From Bacillota bacterium (GTDB lineage Bacteria; Bacillota; Clostridia; Christensenellales; CAG-138), in NCBI GenBank assembly GCA_023393045.1, contig JAEWMV010000033.1:1-29143 (forward strand): a stretch of 29,143 bases of DNA, in the 5' to 3' direction. Each line of letters begins with the position of its first letter. Position 1 is the stretch's first letter. Made by a program: the position numbers and the translations under genes. Shown piece by piece: positions 1-7,533 of the stretch. The notes beneath the pieces were generated by a model. It saw only the letters and a list, made by a program, of their open reading frames with translations, searched no databases and was not told the origin of the DNA.

Positions 1-549
1 ATGGGGAACATCGTGAAAAAAGCGGACAGGCCGCTTCGCGTGTTAAACCTCTTCGCCTACACGGGCGGCGCGACGGCGGCGCTCGCCGCCGCGGGCGCTG
101 AGGTGGTGCATGTGGACGCGGCCAAGGGCATGGTCGCCTGGGCAAAGGAGAACCTCGCCGCCTCCAATCTCGCCGATAAGCCTGTGCGCTTCATCGTGGA
201 CGACGCGGTGAAGTTCGTTTTGCGCGAGGCGCGCCGGGGCCGCGAATACGACGGCGTGCTCATGGACCCCCCCAGCTACGGGCGCGGCCCCACGGGGGAG
301 ATGTGGAAAATAGAGGACGATCTTTACCCCCTCGTTTCCGCGGGCGCGGGCATCCTTTCCCGGGACGCGCGCTTCTTCCTCATCAATTCCTATACGACCG
401 GGCTTGCGCCGAGCGTATTGAAAAACGTGCTTGGCATAGCGCTCGCGGGCCGCGGCGGGCACATAGAAGCCGGAGAGGTCGGCCTTCCCGTCATGCGCGG
501 CAATCTGGTTCTGCCCTGCGGCGCTTCGGGGCGCTGGACGATAGATTAA
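1..549 (+). CDS. Class I SAM-dependent methyltransferase, RlmI/COG1092-like (5' truncated)
   Basis: Probable RNA methyltransferase that transfers a methyl group from S-adenosylmethionine; the exact target is not known. The visible 182 residues are a Rossmann-type catalytic domain. The SAM-binding motif I reads NLFAYTGGAT, the acidic end of the second strand is HVDAAKGMV, and the catalytic motif is DPPSYGRGP. From what I know of the family, members are about 280-290 residues long, with some 100 residues upstream of this point ending in a FPEQxxNWDWM-like stretch. The ATG at base 1 therefore probably encodes an internal Met, and the gene starts outside the window. The stop TAA lies 12 bases before the next gene, so the two are probably co-transcribed. 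The methyltransferase fold is certain; the substrate is inferred only from family. Confidence 0.85.
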   Translation: MGNIVKKADRPLRVLNLFAYTGGATAALAAAGAEVVHVDAAKGMVAWAKENLAASNLADKPVRFIVDDAVKFVLREARRGREYDGVLMDPPSYGRGPTGEMWKIEDDLYPLVSAGAGILSRDARFFLINSYTTGLAPSVLKNVLGIALAGRGGHIEAGEVGLPVMRGNLVLPCGASGRWTID

Positions 550-561
550 ATTAAAGGATGG

Positions 562-828
562 ATGAAACGGGACATGCACTACACGTTTAAGAACAACGGC
601 GTATGCTCCAGCAAGGTGGAGCTCGACATCGAGGAAAACAGGGTGAAGAACATCGCCTTTACCAACGGCTGCAACGGCAACCTCAAGGCGATCGGCGCGC
701 TTGCCGAGGGCATGACGGTGGACGACGTGATAAAAAAGCTTGAGGGCATCGGCTGCGGCAGCAACAGCACCTCCTGCGGCGACCAACTCGCCTGCCATTT
801 GAAAGGCATTAAAGAGAAGAGCGTATGA
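562..828 (+). CDS. TSCPD domain-containing protein, TIGR03905 4-Cys family
   Basis: Small 88-residue protein that consists of a single TSCPD domain. This domain is otherwise found at the C-terminus of class II (B12-dependent) ribonucleotide reductases, and the free-standing 4-Cys version is common in Clostridia. Its function is not established. The conserved cysteines sit in the motifs GVCSSK, TNGCNGN, GIGCGS, TSCGD and LACHL, which suggests metal binding or redox chemistry (inference). The AAAGGA at 553-558 is close to ATG 562. A second in-frame ATG at 574 would remove four residues and cannot be excluded. The gene overlaps the following peptidase by four bases (ATGA), so translation is probably coupled. 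Confidence 0.88.
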   Translation: MKRDMHYTFKNNGVCSSKVELDIEENRVKNIAFTNGCNGNLKAIGALAEGMTVDDVIKKLEGIGCGSNSTSCGDQLACHLKGIKEKSV

Positions 829-1754
829 CGGAGCTTTCCCGCGCGATTTTTCAAGAGTATCAGGTGCGCAAGGGCAGGCGGCGCAAGACCGCCTTCCTCG
901 AGTTCCTCCTCCCCGCGCTTGAGAGGGAGGGGATTGCCGCGCGCGTGGACGCGAAGGAGGCTTCCGCCTTCAACCGCAACGTGGTCATAGGCGACCCGGA
1001 TAAAGCGAGGCTTATTGTAACTGCGCATTACGACACCTGCGCCGTGATGCCCGTGCCCAATTTCATCACGCCCAAGAACGTGCCGCTGTACCTGCTCTAT
1101 CAGTTTGTCCTCGCGGGGGCATTGATCTTCCTTGCGTTCATGGCGGGCACTTTGCCCGCACTTTTTGGCCTTGCGGAGGGCCTTTCGTCCGTTGTTTATC
1201 TCGCGGCGCTGCTTTTGGGCCTCTATCTTCTCATGTGCGGCCCCGCCAATCCCCATACCGCCAACGACAACACCTCGGGCGTGATTGCCGTCATTGAGAC
1301 CGTGCTCGCGCTGCCTGAGGAACTCAGGGATAAGGTCGCTTTCGTGCTTTTTGACAATGAGGAGCTTGGGCTTTTAGGCTCCGGCGAATTTGCCAAGCGG
1401 CACCCCGGCGTGAGAAAAAACGCCTATGTCCTCAACCTCGACTGCGTGTCCGACGGAGACAATATGCTCGTCGTGCTGCCAAAGAAATGCCCGGCGGAGC
1501 TGGAAACGCTCCTGCGGGGGAGTTTTGTCGTGGGGGAGGGGAAGGCTGTGCTGATCGAGAGCGCCAAGGGCGCGCTCTATCCTTCCGACCAGATCAATTT
1601 CAAGCTGGGTGTCGGCGTCGCTGCGCTCAAGAAAACAAAAGGCGGCCTTCTTTATATGGACAGGCTCCATACCAAGCGCGACACTGTGTTTGACGAAACA
1701 AACATCGAATATGTTAAGGCCGCGCTGCTGCGCGCGGCCCAAAGCATCGTATAG
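825..1754 (+). CDS. M28-family zinc metallopeptidase with internal transmembrane hairpin
   Basis: Predicted membrane-anchored aminopeptidase-like enzyme of 309 residues. The di-zinc site of family M28 can be read directly: His68 in AHYDT, Asp148 in NDNTSG, Glu179-Glu180 in DNEELG (catalytic base plus ligand), Asp206 in LDCVSDG and His282 in LHTKRDT. Ordinary M28 proteins separate the first two ligands by roughly a dozen residues. Here they are 80 apart, and the gap holds two hydrophobic segments at about residues 88-108 and 120-138. There is no N-terminal signal peptide, so the protein is probably held in the membrane by this internal hairpin. Which side the active site faces cannot be told from the sequence. 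The start overlaps the TSCPD gene by four bases. The substrate is unknown. Confidence 0.88.
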   Translation: MTELSRAIFQEYQVRKGRRRKTAFLEFLLPALEREGIAARVDAKEASAFNRNVVIGDPDKARLIVTAHYDTCAVMPVPNFITPKNVPLYLLYQFVLAGALIFLAFMAGTLPALFGLAEGLSSVVYLAALLLGLYLLMCGPANPHTANDNTSGVIAVIETVLALPEELRDKVAFVLFDNEELGLLGSGEFAKRHPGVRKNAYVLNLDCVSDGDNMLVVLPKKCPAELETLLRGSFVVGEGKAVLIESAKGALYPSDQINFKLGVGVAALKKTKGGLLYMDRLHTKRDTVFDETNIEYVKAALLRAAQSIV

Positions 1755-1762
1755 CGGTTTAT

Positions 1763-4207
1763 TTACCTCCCTATATCGTACACGCTCCTTGCGCGCGCCT
1801 CTTTGGGCGCGCCTTTTGTGATTTTTACGCGACGCTCGCCCGCGTCCATGTCGAAATAATTGTCGGACAAAACCGCGTCGCAGTCGAAGGAAAGCTCCAC
1901 ACCGCGCGCGTACGCTTGGGCCGTGACGACGACCTCGTCCCCCTCGATGCGGGCAACAAGCTTCGGATCAAGGAAGTGAAAGTGCTTGGGCGGGCAGAAG
2001 AGCGCGCTGCCGGAGCCGACGATGCCGCCCTTTTCATCCAGCAGGCGGAAGGAGAAGTAGCTTTCGTAGGTGTCTGCTTCGGAAAAGTCCGGCGCGGGGA
2101 ACCACGCGGCCGAGAGCGCGGGAACCTCCGCCCGCGCGCTGCCGGAGGAGATCACGGAAGCGTCCGGGCGGCGCAGCTCCCACCGGATGGTGCCTGAGAA
2201 GGGGGCAAGCGTTTCGTTGGACACGTTGAGCCGCGCGCGCTTATGCCACGGCGCGGGTTTTTCTGCATTGACGTTGGTGTCCTGCGAGAGCACGCCATCC
2301 TCCTCGCAGGAGATGAGCACAGGCGCAAAGAAGCGCTTTTCAAAATAGTGCAGCGCCTTCCAGCGGCCGTAATAGTCGATGCTCGACCAGCTCGCCACGG
2401 GCCAGTTGTCGTTCAATTGCCACACCACCGCGCCCATGCAGCGGCCGCGGTGCCGCCGCCAGTGTTCCGCGCCGTACTGGATCGCCTGCGCCTGCAAAAG
2501 CTGGGAGGCGTAGGCCAAAGTATCCATGTCGTAAGGGTAGCGGTACATCTGCGCGAGGTAAAAGAAGATTTTGCCGTTGGCGGAGGCGTTGCGCTGGTGC
2601 TTTTCCATAATATAGGAAAATGGATTGCGCTCCTGCGGCAGGGTGAAGGCTTCTATGGTCTTCATGCAGGGGAAGGACTGGAAGCCGAACTCCGACACAA
2701 AGCGGAACAGGTGGTTGCGGTAATCCGTAAAAGGCAGAAGGCCGTGCCAGACCGCCCAGTCATGCACGTCGCCCCTGTTCTCGTCGTTGGGCTTGTCAAA
2801 ACCGCCGCCCGAGGAAGGGCTCGCCGGCCAGTAAAAGGTAAAGGGTGCGGCTTTTTTCAAAAGCTTGGGGAAGATGTACTCGTACATCTTGATGTAATCC
2901 GCCTTCTGCGCGGGGCTCGAGAGCCAGCCCGCCTCGTCGATGAGCTGCTCCATCTCGTTATTGCCGCAGATGAGGCCGAGCGAGGCATGATGGCGTATCC
3001 GCTTGGCGTTCTCTTCCACCTCGCGGGTGATACTCGCTTCAAATTCCTCGGTGAGATTGTATACCGCGCAGGCGAACATCAGGTCCTGCCAGACGATGAG
3101 GCCCAGCTCATCGCAGATGTCGAAGAAGAAATCGTCCGGATAATAGCCGCCGCCCCACACGCGCACGCAGTTGTAGTGGACGTCCTTCGCGTCGCCCAAA
3201 AGCGCCCGCGTGCGTTCCGGCGTCACGCGGGAGAGTATGCTGTCCTCCGGTATGTAGTCCGCCCCCATGGCGAACACGTCGTGCCCGTTGATATGGAAGC
3301 AGAAGCCCTCGCCCCATTCGTCCTTCTCGCGGCGTACGGTGAGCGTGCGAAGACCGATGCGCTTTTTCCACGCGTCCAGCGCCTTTTCGTTTTCAACAAG
3401 CGTTACTTCAATGGAATAAAGCGGCTGCGCGCCGAGGCCGCTTGGCCACCAAAGCTGCGGATTTTCCACCGTAAAGCTGCAATCCGCGCCCGACGCGGTA
3501 TAGGTTTCCCCGTCGGGAGCGGTCAGCTTTACGCGCACCTCATACTTGCCGGGACGGAATTCCTCAAGCGTTGTTTTTATGCTGAGCGCAACTTTGCTTT
3601 GCTCATGCACTTGTTCAACCAGCACGTCCGCGATGCGCGCGCCGTTTATGCCCAGAAGCGCCACGTCCCGCCAGATACCCGCGTCCGGCAGGCGCGCGCC
3701 CCAGTCCCAGCCGAACATGCAATGCGCCTTGCGAAGCAGAGGGAAGCCCTGCATCGCGTCCGCCGCGCCGTCCGCACGGCTTTTTTGATACGCTTCCCTG
3801 ATGTGGCGCGTGGGGGAGTCAATCTTCACGCAAAGCAGGTTCTCGTCTTGGCGCAGCTTTCCCGTCACGTCCGCTTCCCACGTTATGTGCATGTTGTCCG
3901 CATGGAAGAGAAGCGCGCCGTTTAGAAAAACGTCCGCCACGGTGTCGATGCCCTCGAAGCGCAACAGAATCCGCTCGCAGGCGAGCAGTTCCGGCGGGAC
4001 GCAGAAGGCGCGGGAAAATACGAAATCGTTTTCAATAAGCGCCAGCGCCGCCATTTCATTGTCCCGATAAAAAGGATCCTCCATTTTGCCCGCGGCGAGC
4101 AGCGCCGCGTAGACAGAACCCGGCACTTTTGCGGGAAAATGTTCGGAATTATCCGAATTTATCGGCATTTCTAAATCCCATACGCCATTGAGAGAAAGTG
4201 TCGTCAT
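1763..4207 (-). CDS. Beta-mannosidase, glycoside hydrolase family 2 (cytosolic)
   Basis: An 814-residue exo-beta-mannosidase (EC 3.2.1.25 by family) that removes non-reducing-end mannose from beta-mannosides with retention. The N-terminal jelly-roll region begins LNGVWDL and continues VPGSVYAALL; an Ig-like domain follows, then the (beta/alpha)8 catalytic domain. The catalytic acid/base is Glu418 in CGNNEMEQ and the nucleophile is Glu506 in VSEFGFQ. C-terminal Ig-like domains complete the usual GH2 beta-mannosidase layout of about 800-850 residues. There is no signal peptide, so it acts on imported oligosaccharides. AAAGGAG lies 11-12 bases before the ATG. The gene diverges from the LacI-type regulator, which suggests that regulator controls it. 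Activity on related beta-glycosides is possible, but the motifs favour mannose. Confidence 0.9.
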   Translation of the reverse strand: MTTLSLNGVWDLEMPINSDNSEHFPAKVPGSVYAALLAAGKMEDPFYRDNEMAALALIENDFVFSRAFCVPPELLACERILLRFEGIDTVADVFLNGALLFHADNMHITWEADVTGKLRQDENLLCVKIDSPTRHIREAYQKSRADGAADAMQGFPLLRKAHCMFGWDWGARLPDAGIWRDVALLGINGARIADVLVEQVHEQSKVALSIKTTLEEFRPGKYEVRVKLTAPDGETYTASGADCSFTVENPQLWWPSGLGAQPLYSIEVTLVENEKALDAWKKRIGLRTLTVRREKDEWGEGFCFHINGHDVFAMGADYIPEDSILSRVTPERTRALLGDAKDVHYNCVRVWGGGYYPDDFFFDICDELGLIVWQDLMFACAVYNLTEEFEASITREVEENAKRIRHHASLGLICGNNEMEQLIDEAGWLSSPAQKADYIKMYEYIFPKLLKKAAPFTFYWPASPSSGGGFDKPNDENRGDVHDWAVWHGLLPFTDYRNHLFRFVSEFGFQSFPCMKTIEAFTLPQERNPFSYIMEKHQRNASANGKIFFYLAQMYRYPYDMDTLAYASQLLQAQAIQYGAEHWRRHRGRCMGAVVWQLNDNWPVASWSSIDYYGRWKALHYFEKRFFAPVLISCEEDGVLSQDTNVNAEKPAPWHKRARLNVSNETLAPFSGTIRWELRRPDASVISSGSARAEVPALSAAWFPAPDFSEADTYESYFSFRLLDEKGGIVGSGSALFCPPKHFHFLDPKLVARIEGDEVVVTAQAYARGVELSFDCDAVLSDNYFDMDAGERRVKITKGAPKEARARSVYDIGR
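1793..1817 (+). terminator. Candidate intrinsic terminator for the M28 operon
   Basis: A 7-bp perfect stem GCGCGCC (1793-1799) pairs with GGCGCGC (1806-1812) across a 6-base loop. CTTTTG follows, and a second T-run lies at 1822-1826. It reads as a terminator for + strand transcription from the peptidase. It lies inside the 3' end of the convergent beta-mannosidase gene, whose stop codon is only 8 bases from the peptidase stop. The short T-tract keeps confidence moderate. Confidence 0.4.
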
Positions 4208-4256
4208 CTGCGCAACGCTCCTTTCGATATGCCTGTGCAGGGTTTGTTTACTCTAT

Positions 4257-4284
4257 ATGTTATGTCTTTTTATTTCTCTGTCAA
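4257..4284 (-). promoter_or_regulatory. Candidate sigma-A promoter for the beta-mannosidase gene
   Basis: Read on the - strand, a perfect TTGACA (bases 4284-4279) is followed after 16 bases by TAACAT (4262-4257), a 4/6 match to TATAAT. The predicted start of transcription, near 4250, leaves a leader of about 43 bases containing the AAAGGAG ribosome binding site of the beta-mannosidase gene. Confidence 0.5.
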
Positions 4285-4294
4285 GCCTCTAAAA

Positions 4295-4308
4295 CGAAAT
4301 CGATTTAG
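4295..4308. promoter_or_regulatory. Operator-like site 1 (LacI-family type)
   Basis: CGAAATCGATTTAG contains the perfect 10-bp palindrome AAATCGATTT with a central CG, as LacI-family operators usually have. It lies just upstream of the -35 box of the proposed beta-mannosidase promoter. It matches site 2 at 4499-4512 in 12 of 14 positions. The natural candidate to bind it is the adjacent LacI-family regulator. Confidence 0.55.
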
Positions 4309-4357
4309 ATCTTATGGTAATATTTGTAAAATAATAATGGAAAATGATGACGGAAAA

Positions 4358-4386
4358 TTGACAATTTGCAGGAACGCATCGATAAA
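4358..4386 (+). promoter_or_regulatory. Possible secondary promoter towards the regulator
   Basis: TTGACA (4358-4363) is followed after 17 bases by GATAAA (4381-4386), a 4/6 match to the -10 consensus. In such AT-rich DNA this could be chance. The promoter at 4463-4491 is far stronger. Confidence 0.25.
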
Positions 4387-4462
4387 AATGAAGGAAACAT
4401 TGCGTAATTTGGGCATATTTTAAGAATAGGGCAATAAAATTGCGATGAAAGAAAACAGGGCA

Positions 4463-4491
4463 TTGACAATTTTATATGACGGCAATATAAT
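4463..4491 (+). promoter_or_regulatory. Consensus sigma-A promoter of the lacI-type regulator
   Basis: A perfect TTGACA (4463-4468) and a perfect TATAAT (4486-4491) are separated by exactly 17 bases. Transcription should begin near 4498, directly at operator-like site 2 (4499-4512), giving a leader of about 57 bases to the ATG at 4555. So strong a promoter with an operator over its start point suggests tight repression. Confidence 0.85.
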
Positions 4492-4498
4492 GAGTTTG

Positions 4499-4512
4499 CG
4501 AAAACGATTAAG
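4499..4512. promoter_or_regulatory. Operator-like site 2 (LacI-family type)
   Basis: CGAAAACGATTAAG is an imperfect palindrome around a central CG that overlaps the predicted transcription start of the regulator. It shares 12 of 14 bases with site 1 (4295-4308), and the centres of the two sites are 204 bases apart. Its position fits autorepression by the LacI-family protein. The left half also resembles a CcpA cre site, so catabolite repression is an alternative. Confidence 0.55.
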
Positions 4513-4554
4513 TTAAACATTTCATTCATATAAATCAAAACGGGCGGTAAGTCA

Positions 4555-5565
4555 ATGGCAACAATCAAAGAAATTGCGCTGGCGTGCGGCGTATCCGCGG
4601 CCACGGTGAGCAAGGCACTCAACAACGCTTCGGACGTGGGCGTCGACACGGCGCGGCGCGTGCGCGACGCCGCGCGCAGCATGGGCTATTTCCCCAACGC
4701 CGCGGCGCGCGCCCTCAAGACCAACCGCTCGCACAACATCGGCCTGCTCTTTGCGGACGCCACCAACAGCGGCCTCGCGCACGAGTTCTTTTCGCTCGTG
4801 CTCAACAGCCTTAAGGATGAAAGTGAAAAGCACGGCTATGACGTCACCTTCATCAGCCGGGACATCGGCCACACAGGCATGAGCTACCTCGAGCACTGCC
4901 GGTACAGGCATTGCGACGGGGTGGCCATTGCGACCGTGCTCGATTACGGCGACCCGCAGGTCATCGAGCTTGCGCAGAGCGACATACCGCTCGTCGCCAT
5001 CGACTATGTGTTTGACAACAGGAGTTCCGTGCTCTCCGACAACGTGCAGGGCATGCGGGAGCTTGTACGCTACGTATACTCTATGGGGCACAGGAAAATC
5101 GCCTTCATACACGGCGACAGAACCGCCGTCACCAAGATGCGGCTTGCGAGTTTTCACAAAACATGCGAGGAACTCGGGTTGAAAATACCCGACGAATACG
5201 TGATCGAGGGCGTGTTCCACGAACCCTCGGCCAGTGCCAGGGCCACGCGGGAGCTTCTCTCCCTCCCCGATCGGCCCACCTGCATACTCTTCCCGGACGA
5301 CTACTCTTTCTTGGGCGGCATGAATGAGATCGAGAGCGCCGGGCTTCAAATACCGGAGGACATCAGCGTTTGCGGCTTCGATGGCATCCACCTTTCGCAG
5401 GTGCTGCGCCCGCGGCTCACCACCGTGCGCCAGAGGACGGACACGCTCGGCGCCCAGGCGGCGCGCATGCTCGTAGAAGCCATCGAAAACGGCAAGACCC
5501 ACCTTCCGCACCGCGTGGTGGTGCCCTGCGAACTGATCGTGGGGGAATCCGTCAGGCGCATCTGA
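4555..5565 (+). CDS. LacI-family transcriptional regulator
   Basis: A 336-residue sugar-responsive DNA-binding protein of usual family length. The N-terminal helix-turn-helix reads ATIKEIALACGVSAATVSKA, followed by the hinge-helix region around NAAARALKT (about residues 53-61). A periplasmic-binding-protein-like sensor domain fills the rest, with motifs such as IGLLFADATNSG, DYVFDNR, HRKIAFIHG, DISVCGFDGI and PRLTTVRQ. It is the first gene of the presumed transport and glycosidase operon and diverges from the beta-mannosidase. It probably represses both sides until an imported disaccharide or oligosaccharide binds. The inducer cannot be read from the sequence; cellobiose or a mannosyl sugar is my inference. 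The ribosome binding site (GGGCGG) is weak, which fits low regulator levels. Confidence 0.92.
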   Translation: MATIKEIALACGVSAATVSKALNNASDVGVDTARRVRDAARSMGYFPNAAARALKTNRSHNIGLLFADATNSGLAHEFFSLVLNSLKDESEKHGYDVTFISRDIGHTGMSYLEHCRYRHCDGVAIATVLDYGDPQVIELAQSDIPLVAIDYVFDNRSSVLSDNVQGMRELVRYVYSMGHRKIAFIHGDRTAVTKMRLASFHKTCEELGLKIPDEYVIEGVFHEPSASARATRELLSLPDRPTCILFPDDYSFLGGMNEIESAGLQIPEDISVCGFDGIHLSQVLRPRLTTVRQRTDTLGAQAARMLVEAIENGKTHLPHRVVVPCELIVGESVRRI

Positions 5566-5583
5566 CTGCGAATTAAGGGTTGA

Positions 5584-5601
5584 CCGCGCCCCGGGGCGCG
5601 G
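5584..5601. repeat. Perfect 18-bp GC palindrome before the binding-protein gene
   Basis: CCGCGCCCC is followed directly by its exact complement GGGGCGCGG. In RNA it would fold as a 7-bp all-GC stem with a CCGG loop. No T-run follows, so it is not a standard terminator. It sits 18 bases after the regulator stop and 31 bases before the start of the binding-protein gene. It could be an RNA stability or processing element, or a DNA site. Confidence 0.6.
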
Positions 5602-5632
5602 CCCGCATGAAAATAATGAAGGAGGAAAAACC

Positions 5633-7519
5633 ATGAGAAGCAAGCTTTGGAAGTTTCTGGCGCTCGCGCTGGTGGCTCTGATGGCGCTTAGCGTGATTGC
5701 CGGATGCCAGGAGAAGGAGCCGGCAGAGAACGAGCCCGATCAGACGACCCAGCCGCCCATTGAGACCGATGCGCCCGATGTGACCGAGCCGCCGGCCCAA
5801 ACGGTGGAACTCCCCCGCAACGAAACGCTGTATTTCGCGGGGCAGCAGTGGGGCACCGTCAACGGCTGGAACCCCCTGAGCGACGACATGAACAACGCAA
5901 TGGCAATCGCCAGCTCCGCGGGCGGCAGCCGCACGGTCATGTTTGAGACACTCTATATGTACAACATGCTCGACGGCTCCATGACCCCGCTGCTGGCGCT
6001 GGGCGATCCCGAGTGGGCCGCGGACAAGACTTCCGTCACCGTCAAGCTCAACCCGGCGGCGCACTGGAGCGACGGCACCCCCGTCACCTCCGCGGACGTG
6101 GTCTACACCTGGGAGTGCGACGTGAAGTACGCCAACTCCATGGGCACGGGCTATTCTCCCTATGTGGCCTCGGTCGAGGCGGTCGACGAGTACACCATAC
6201 TCATCACCTCCACGCTGACCGCGGACGGCAAGCCCACCAACCCGCTGCAGCTTGCCTGCTTCCTCGTGCAGCCCTACATCATGCAAAAAGCGTGGCTGCA
6301 GACCCTTGAAGGACGCAACAGCGCGGACACCATCAAGCAGGATCCGGGCGACGACGTCGTCTGGAGCGGCCCGTACACCAAGTATTTCTCCGACGATCAG
6401 AAGGTTGTCTTCGTTCGCGACGACGGCTATTGGGGCCAGGACGCCTCCATGTGGGGCAAGCTGCCTGTTCCCAAGTACCTCGCACACACTATCTATGCCG
6501 ACAACCCCGCCGGCCAGGTCGCCTTCGCGGCCGGCGAGGTGGACGTCTGCCAGCAGTTCATCTCCAACATTCAGGATCTGTGGGAGGACGAGGGCCTGCC
6601 CATCTCCACCTATCTTGACGAGCCGCCCTACGGCATCTGCGTCAACATGCCCACAGCCTGGTACAACATGAGCTCGTATGGCCTCGACAACGTCGCCGTG
6701 CGCAAGGCCATCGCGCTCGCGGTCGACTACGACGCCATCAACCAGAACGCCATGACCGGCCAGAGCCCCACCTTCCAGGAAGTGCCGCGTTCGCTGATGA
6801 ACCCCACCGCGGGCGAGCAGGCGATGTATGATAAGGAATATATCGCCGGCAAGGGCCTCCAGTGGGCGGGCAACGACATCGAGGGCGCCAAGGCGATGCT
6901 CGACGCGGCCGGCATCGTCGACACCGACGGGGACGGCTACCGCGAGCTGGATGGCGTGAAGCTTTCCTACAACGCGTGCGCGCCGTTCGGCTGGACGGAC
7001 TGGCAGTCCTCCATGGAAATTGTCGCCGCGGCGGGCGAGGCCATCGGCATCGAGATCGTGACCGAGTACCCCGACTGGGCGGTGTACCAGACGGTTGTTA
7101 CCGCCGCCGAACAGACCGATTACGACATCTTCATGATGTGGACCGACTCCGCCACCCCCGCGCAGCCCTGGGGCCGCGTGCGCATGCTCATGAGCTCCGA
7201 GTACATCGGTGTGGAAAACAACTGGAGCGGCAACTGGGGCCATTACTCCAACGCGCGCATCGACGAGCTCATCAAGCTCATCCCGGTTGAAACCGACCCC
7301 GCGAAGGTCATCGAGTACTACACCGAGGCGGTTGAAATCTACCTCACCGAGGTGCCCAGCTTCTCCCTCATGTATCGCCCCGACAAGTTCCACGGCGTGA
7401 ACGAATCCGTGTGGACCAACTATCCCGAGGGCGACGACGGCAGGAACATCCCGCCGATGGACTGCACCGACGGGTACAGCATCGCGGCGCTCTATGACCT
7501 CGAGCTCGTCAATCCCTAA
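5633..7519 (+). CDS. ABC transporter substrate-binding lipoprotein, peptide/oligosaccharide family 5 (SBP_bac_5)
   Basis: A 628-residue extracellular solute receptor of the Opp/Dpp importer class. The N-terminus is a lipoprotein signal: charged MRSKLWK, a hydrophobic stretch and the lipobox VIAGC, with Cys25 as the lipidation site. An acidic, Pro/Thr-rich linker follows to about residue 60, then the SBP_bac_5 domain with motifs such as WNPLSDD, HWSDGTPVTSADVVYTWE and DTDGDGYREL. An AAGGAGG ribosome binding site lies seven bases upstream of the ATG. Members of this family bind peptides or beta-linked oligosaccharides, for example the cellobiose and beta-glucoside receptors of Thermotoga and Pyrococcus. 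Three cytosolic beta-glycosidases/phosphorylases downstream favour an oligosaccharide ligand here (inference). Confidence 0.9.
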   Translation: MRSKLWKFLALALVALMALSVIAGCQEKEPAENEPDQTTQPPIETDAPDVTEPPAQTVELPRNETLYFAGQQWGTVNGWNPLSDDMNNAMAIASSAGGSRTVMFETLYMYNMLDGSMTPLLALGDPEWAADKTSVTVKLNPAAHWSDGTPVTSADVVYTWECDVKYANSMGTGYSPYVASVEAVDEYTILITSTLTADGKPTNPLQLACFLVQPYIMQKAWLQTLEGRNSADTIKQDPGDDVVWSGPYTKYFSDDQKVVFVRDDGYWGQDASMWGKLPVPKYLAHTIYADNPAGQVAFAAGEVDVCQQFISNIQDLWEDEGLPISTYLDEPPYGICVNMPTAWYNMSSYGLDNVAVRKAIALAVDYDAINQNAMTGQSPTFQEVPRSLMNPTAGEQAMYDKEYIAGKGLQWAGNDIEGAKAMLDAAGIVDTDGDGYRELDGVKLSYNACAPFGWTDWQSSMEIVAAAGEAIGIEIVTEYPDWAVYQTVVTAAEQTDYDIFMMWTDSATPAQPWGRVRMLMSSEYIGVENNWSGNWGHYSNARIDELIKLIPVETDPAKVIEYYTEAVEIYLTEVPSFSLMYRPDKFHGVNESVWTNYPEGDDGRNIPPMDCTDGYSIAALYDLELVNP

Positions 7520-7533
7520 ACCCTAAAATGCAT

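Larger units (their letters stand above)
4208..4554. promoter_or_regulatory. Divergent control region between beta-mannosidase and lacI-type regulator
   Basis: 347 bases without a convincing gene. It is strikingly AT-rich compared with the GC-rich coding DNA on both sides. It contains a consensus promoter for the regulator, a candidate promoter for the beta-mannosidase on the - strand, a second weaker + strand promoter and two related operator-like sites, each listed separately. A 64-codon open frame at 4229-4423 lacks a ribosome binding site and any family resemblance, so I do not annotate it. Confidence 0.75.

Noticed and set aside
1..549. The methyltransferase as a complete 182-residue protein starting at base 1
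   Set aside because: The frame is open to the window edge, and family members carry about 100 more N-terminal residues, so it is treated as truncated.
2243..3925. A 560-codon open frame on the + strand opposite the beta-mannosidase
   Set aside because: The - strand frame encodes a complete GH2 enzyme with both catalytic glutamates. The opposing frame has no motif.
4229..4423. A 64-codon open frame in the divergent control region
   Set aside because: It overlaps the proposed promoters and operator site 1, lacks a ribosome binding site, and its translation resembles nothing I know.
5573..7393. A 606-codon open frame on the - strand opposite the binding-protein gene
   Set aside because: It is a shadow of the lipoprotein gene, with no recognisable family, no ribosome binding site and biased composition.
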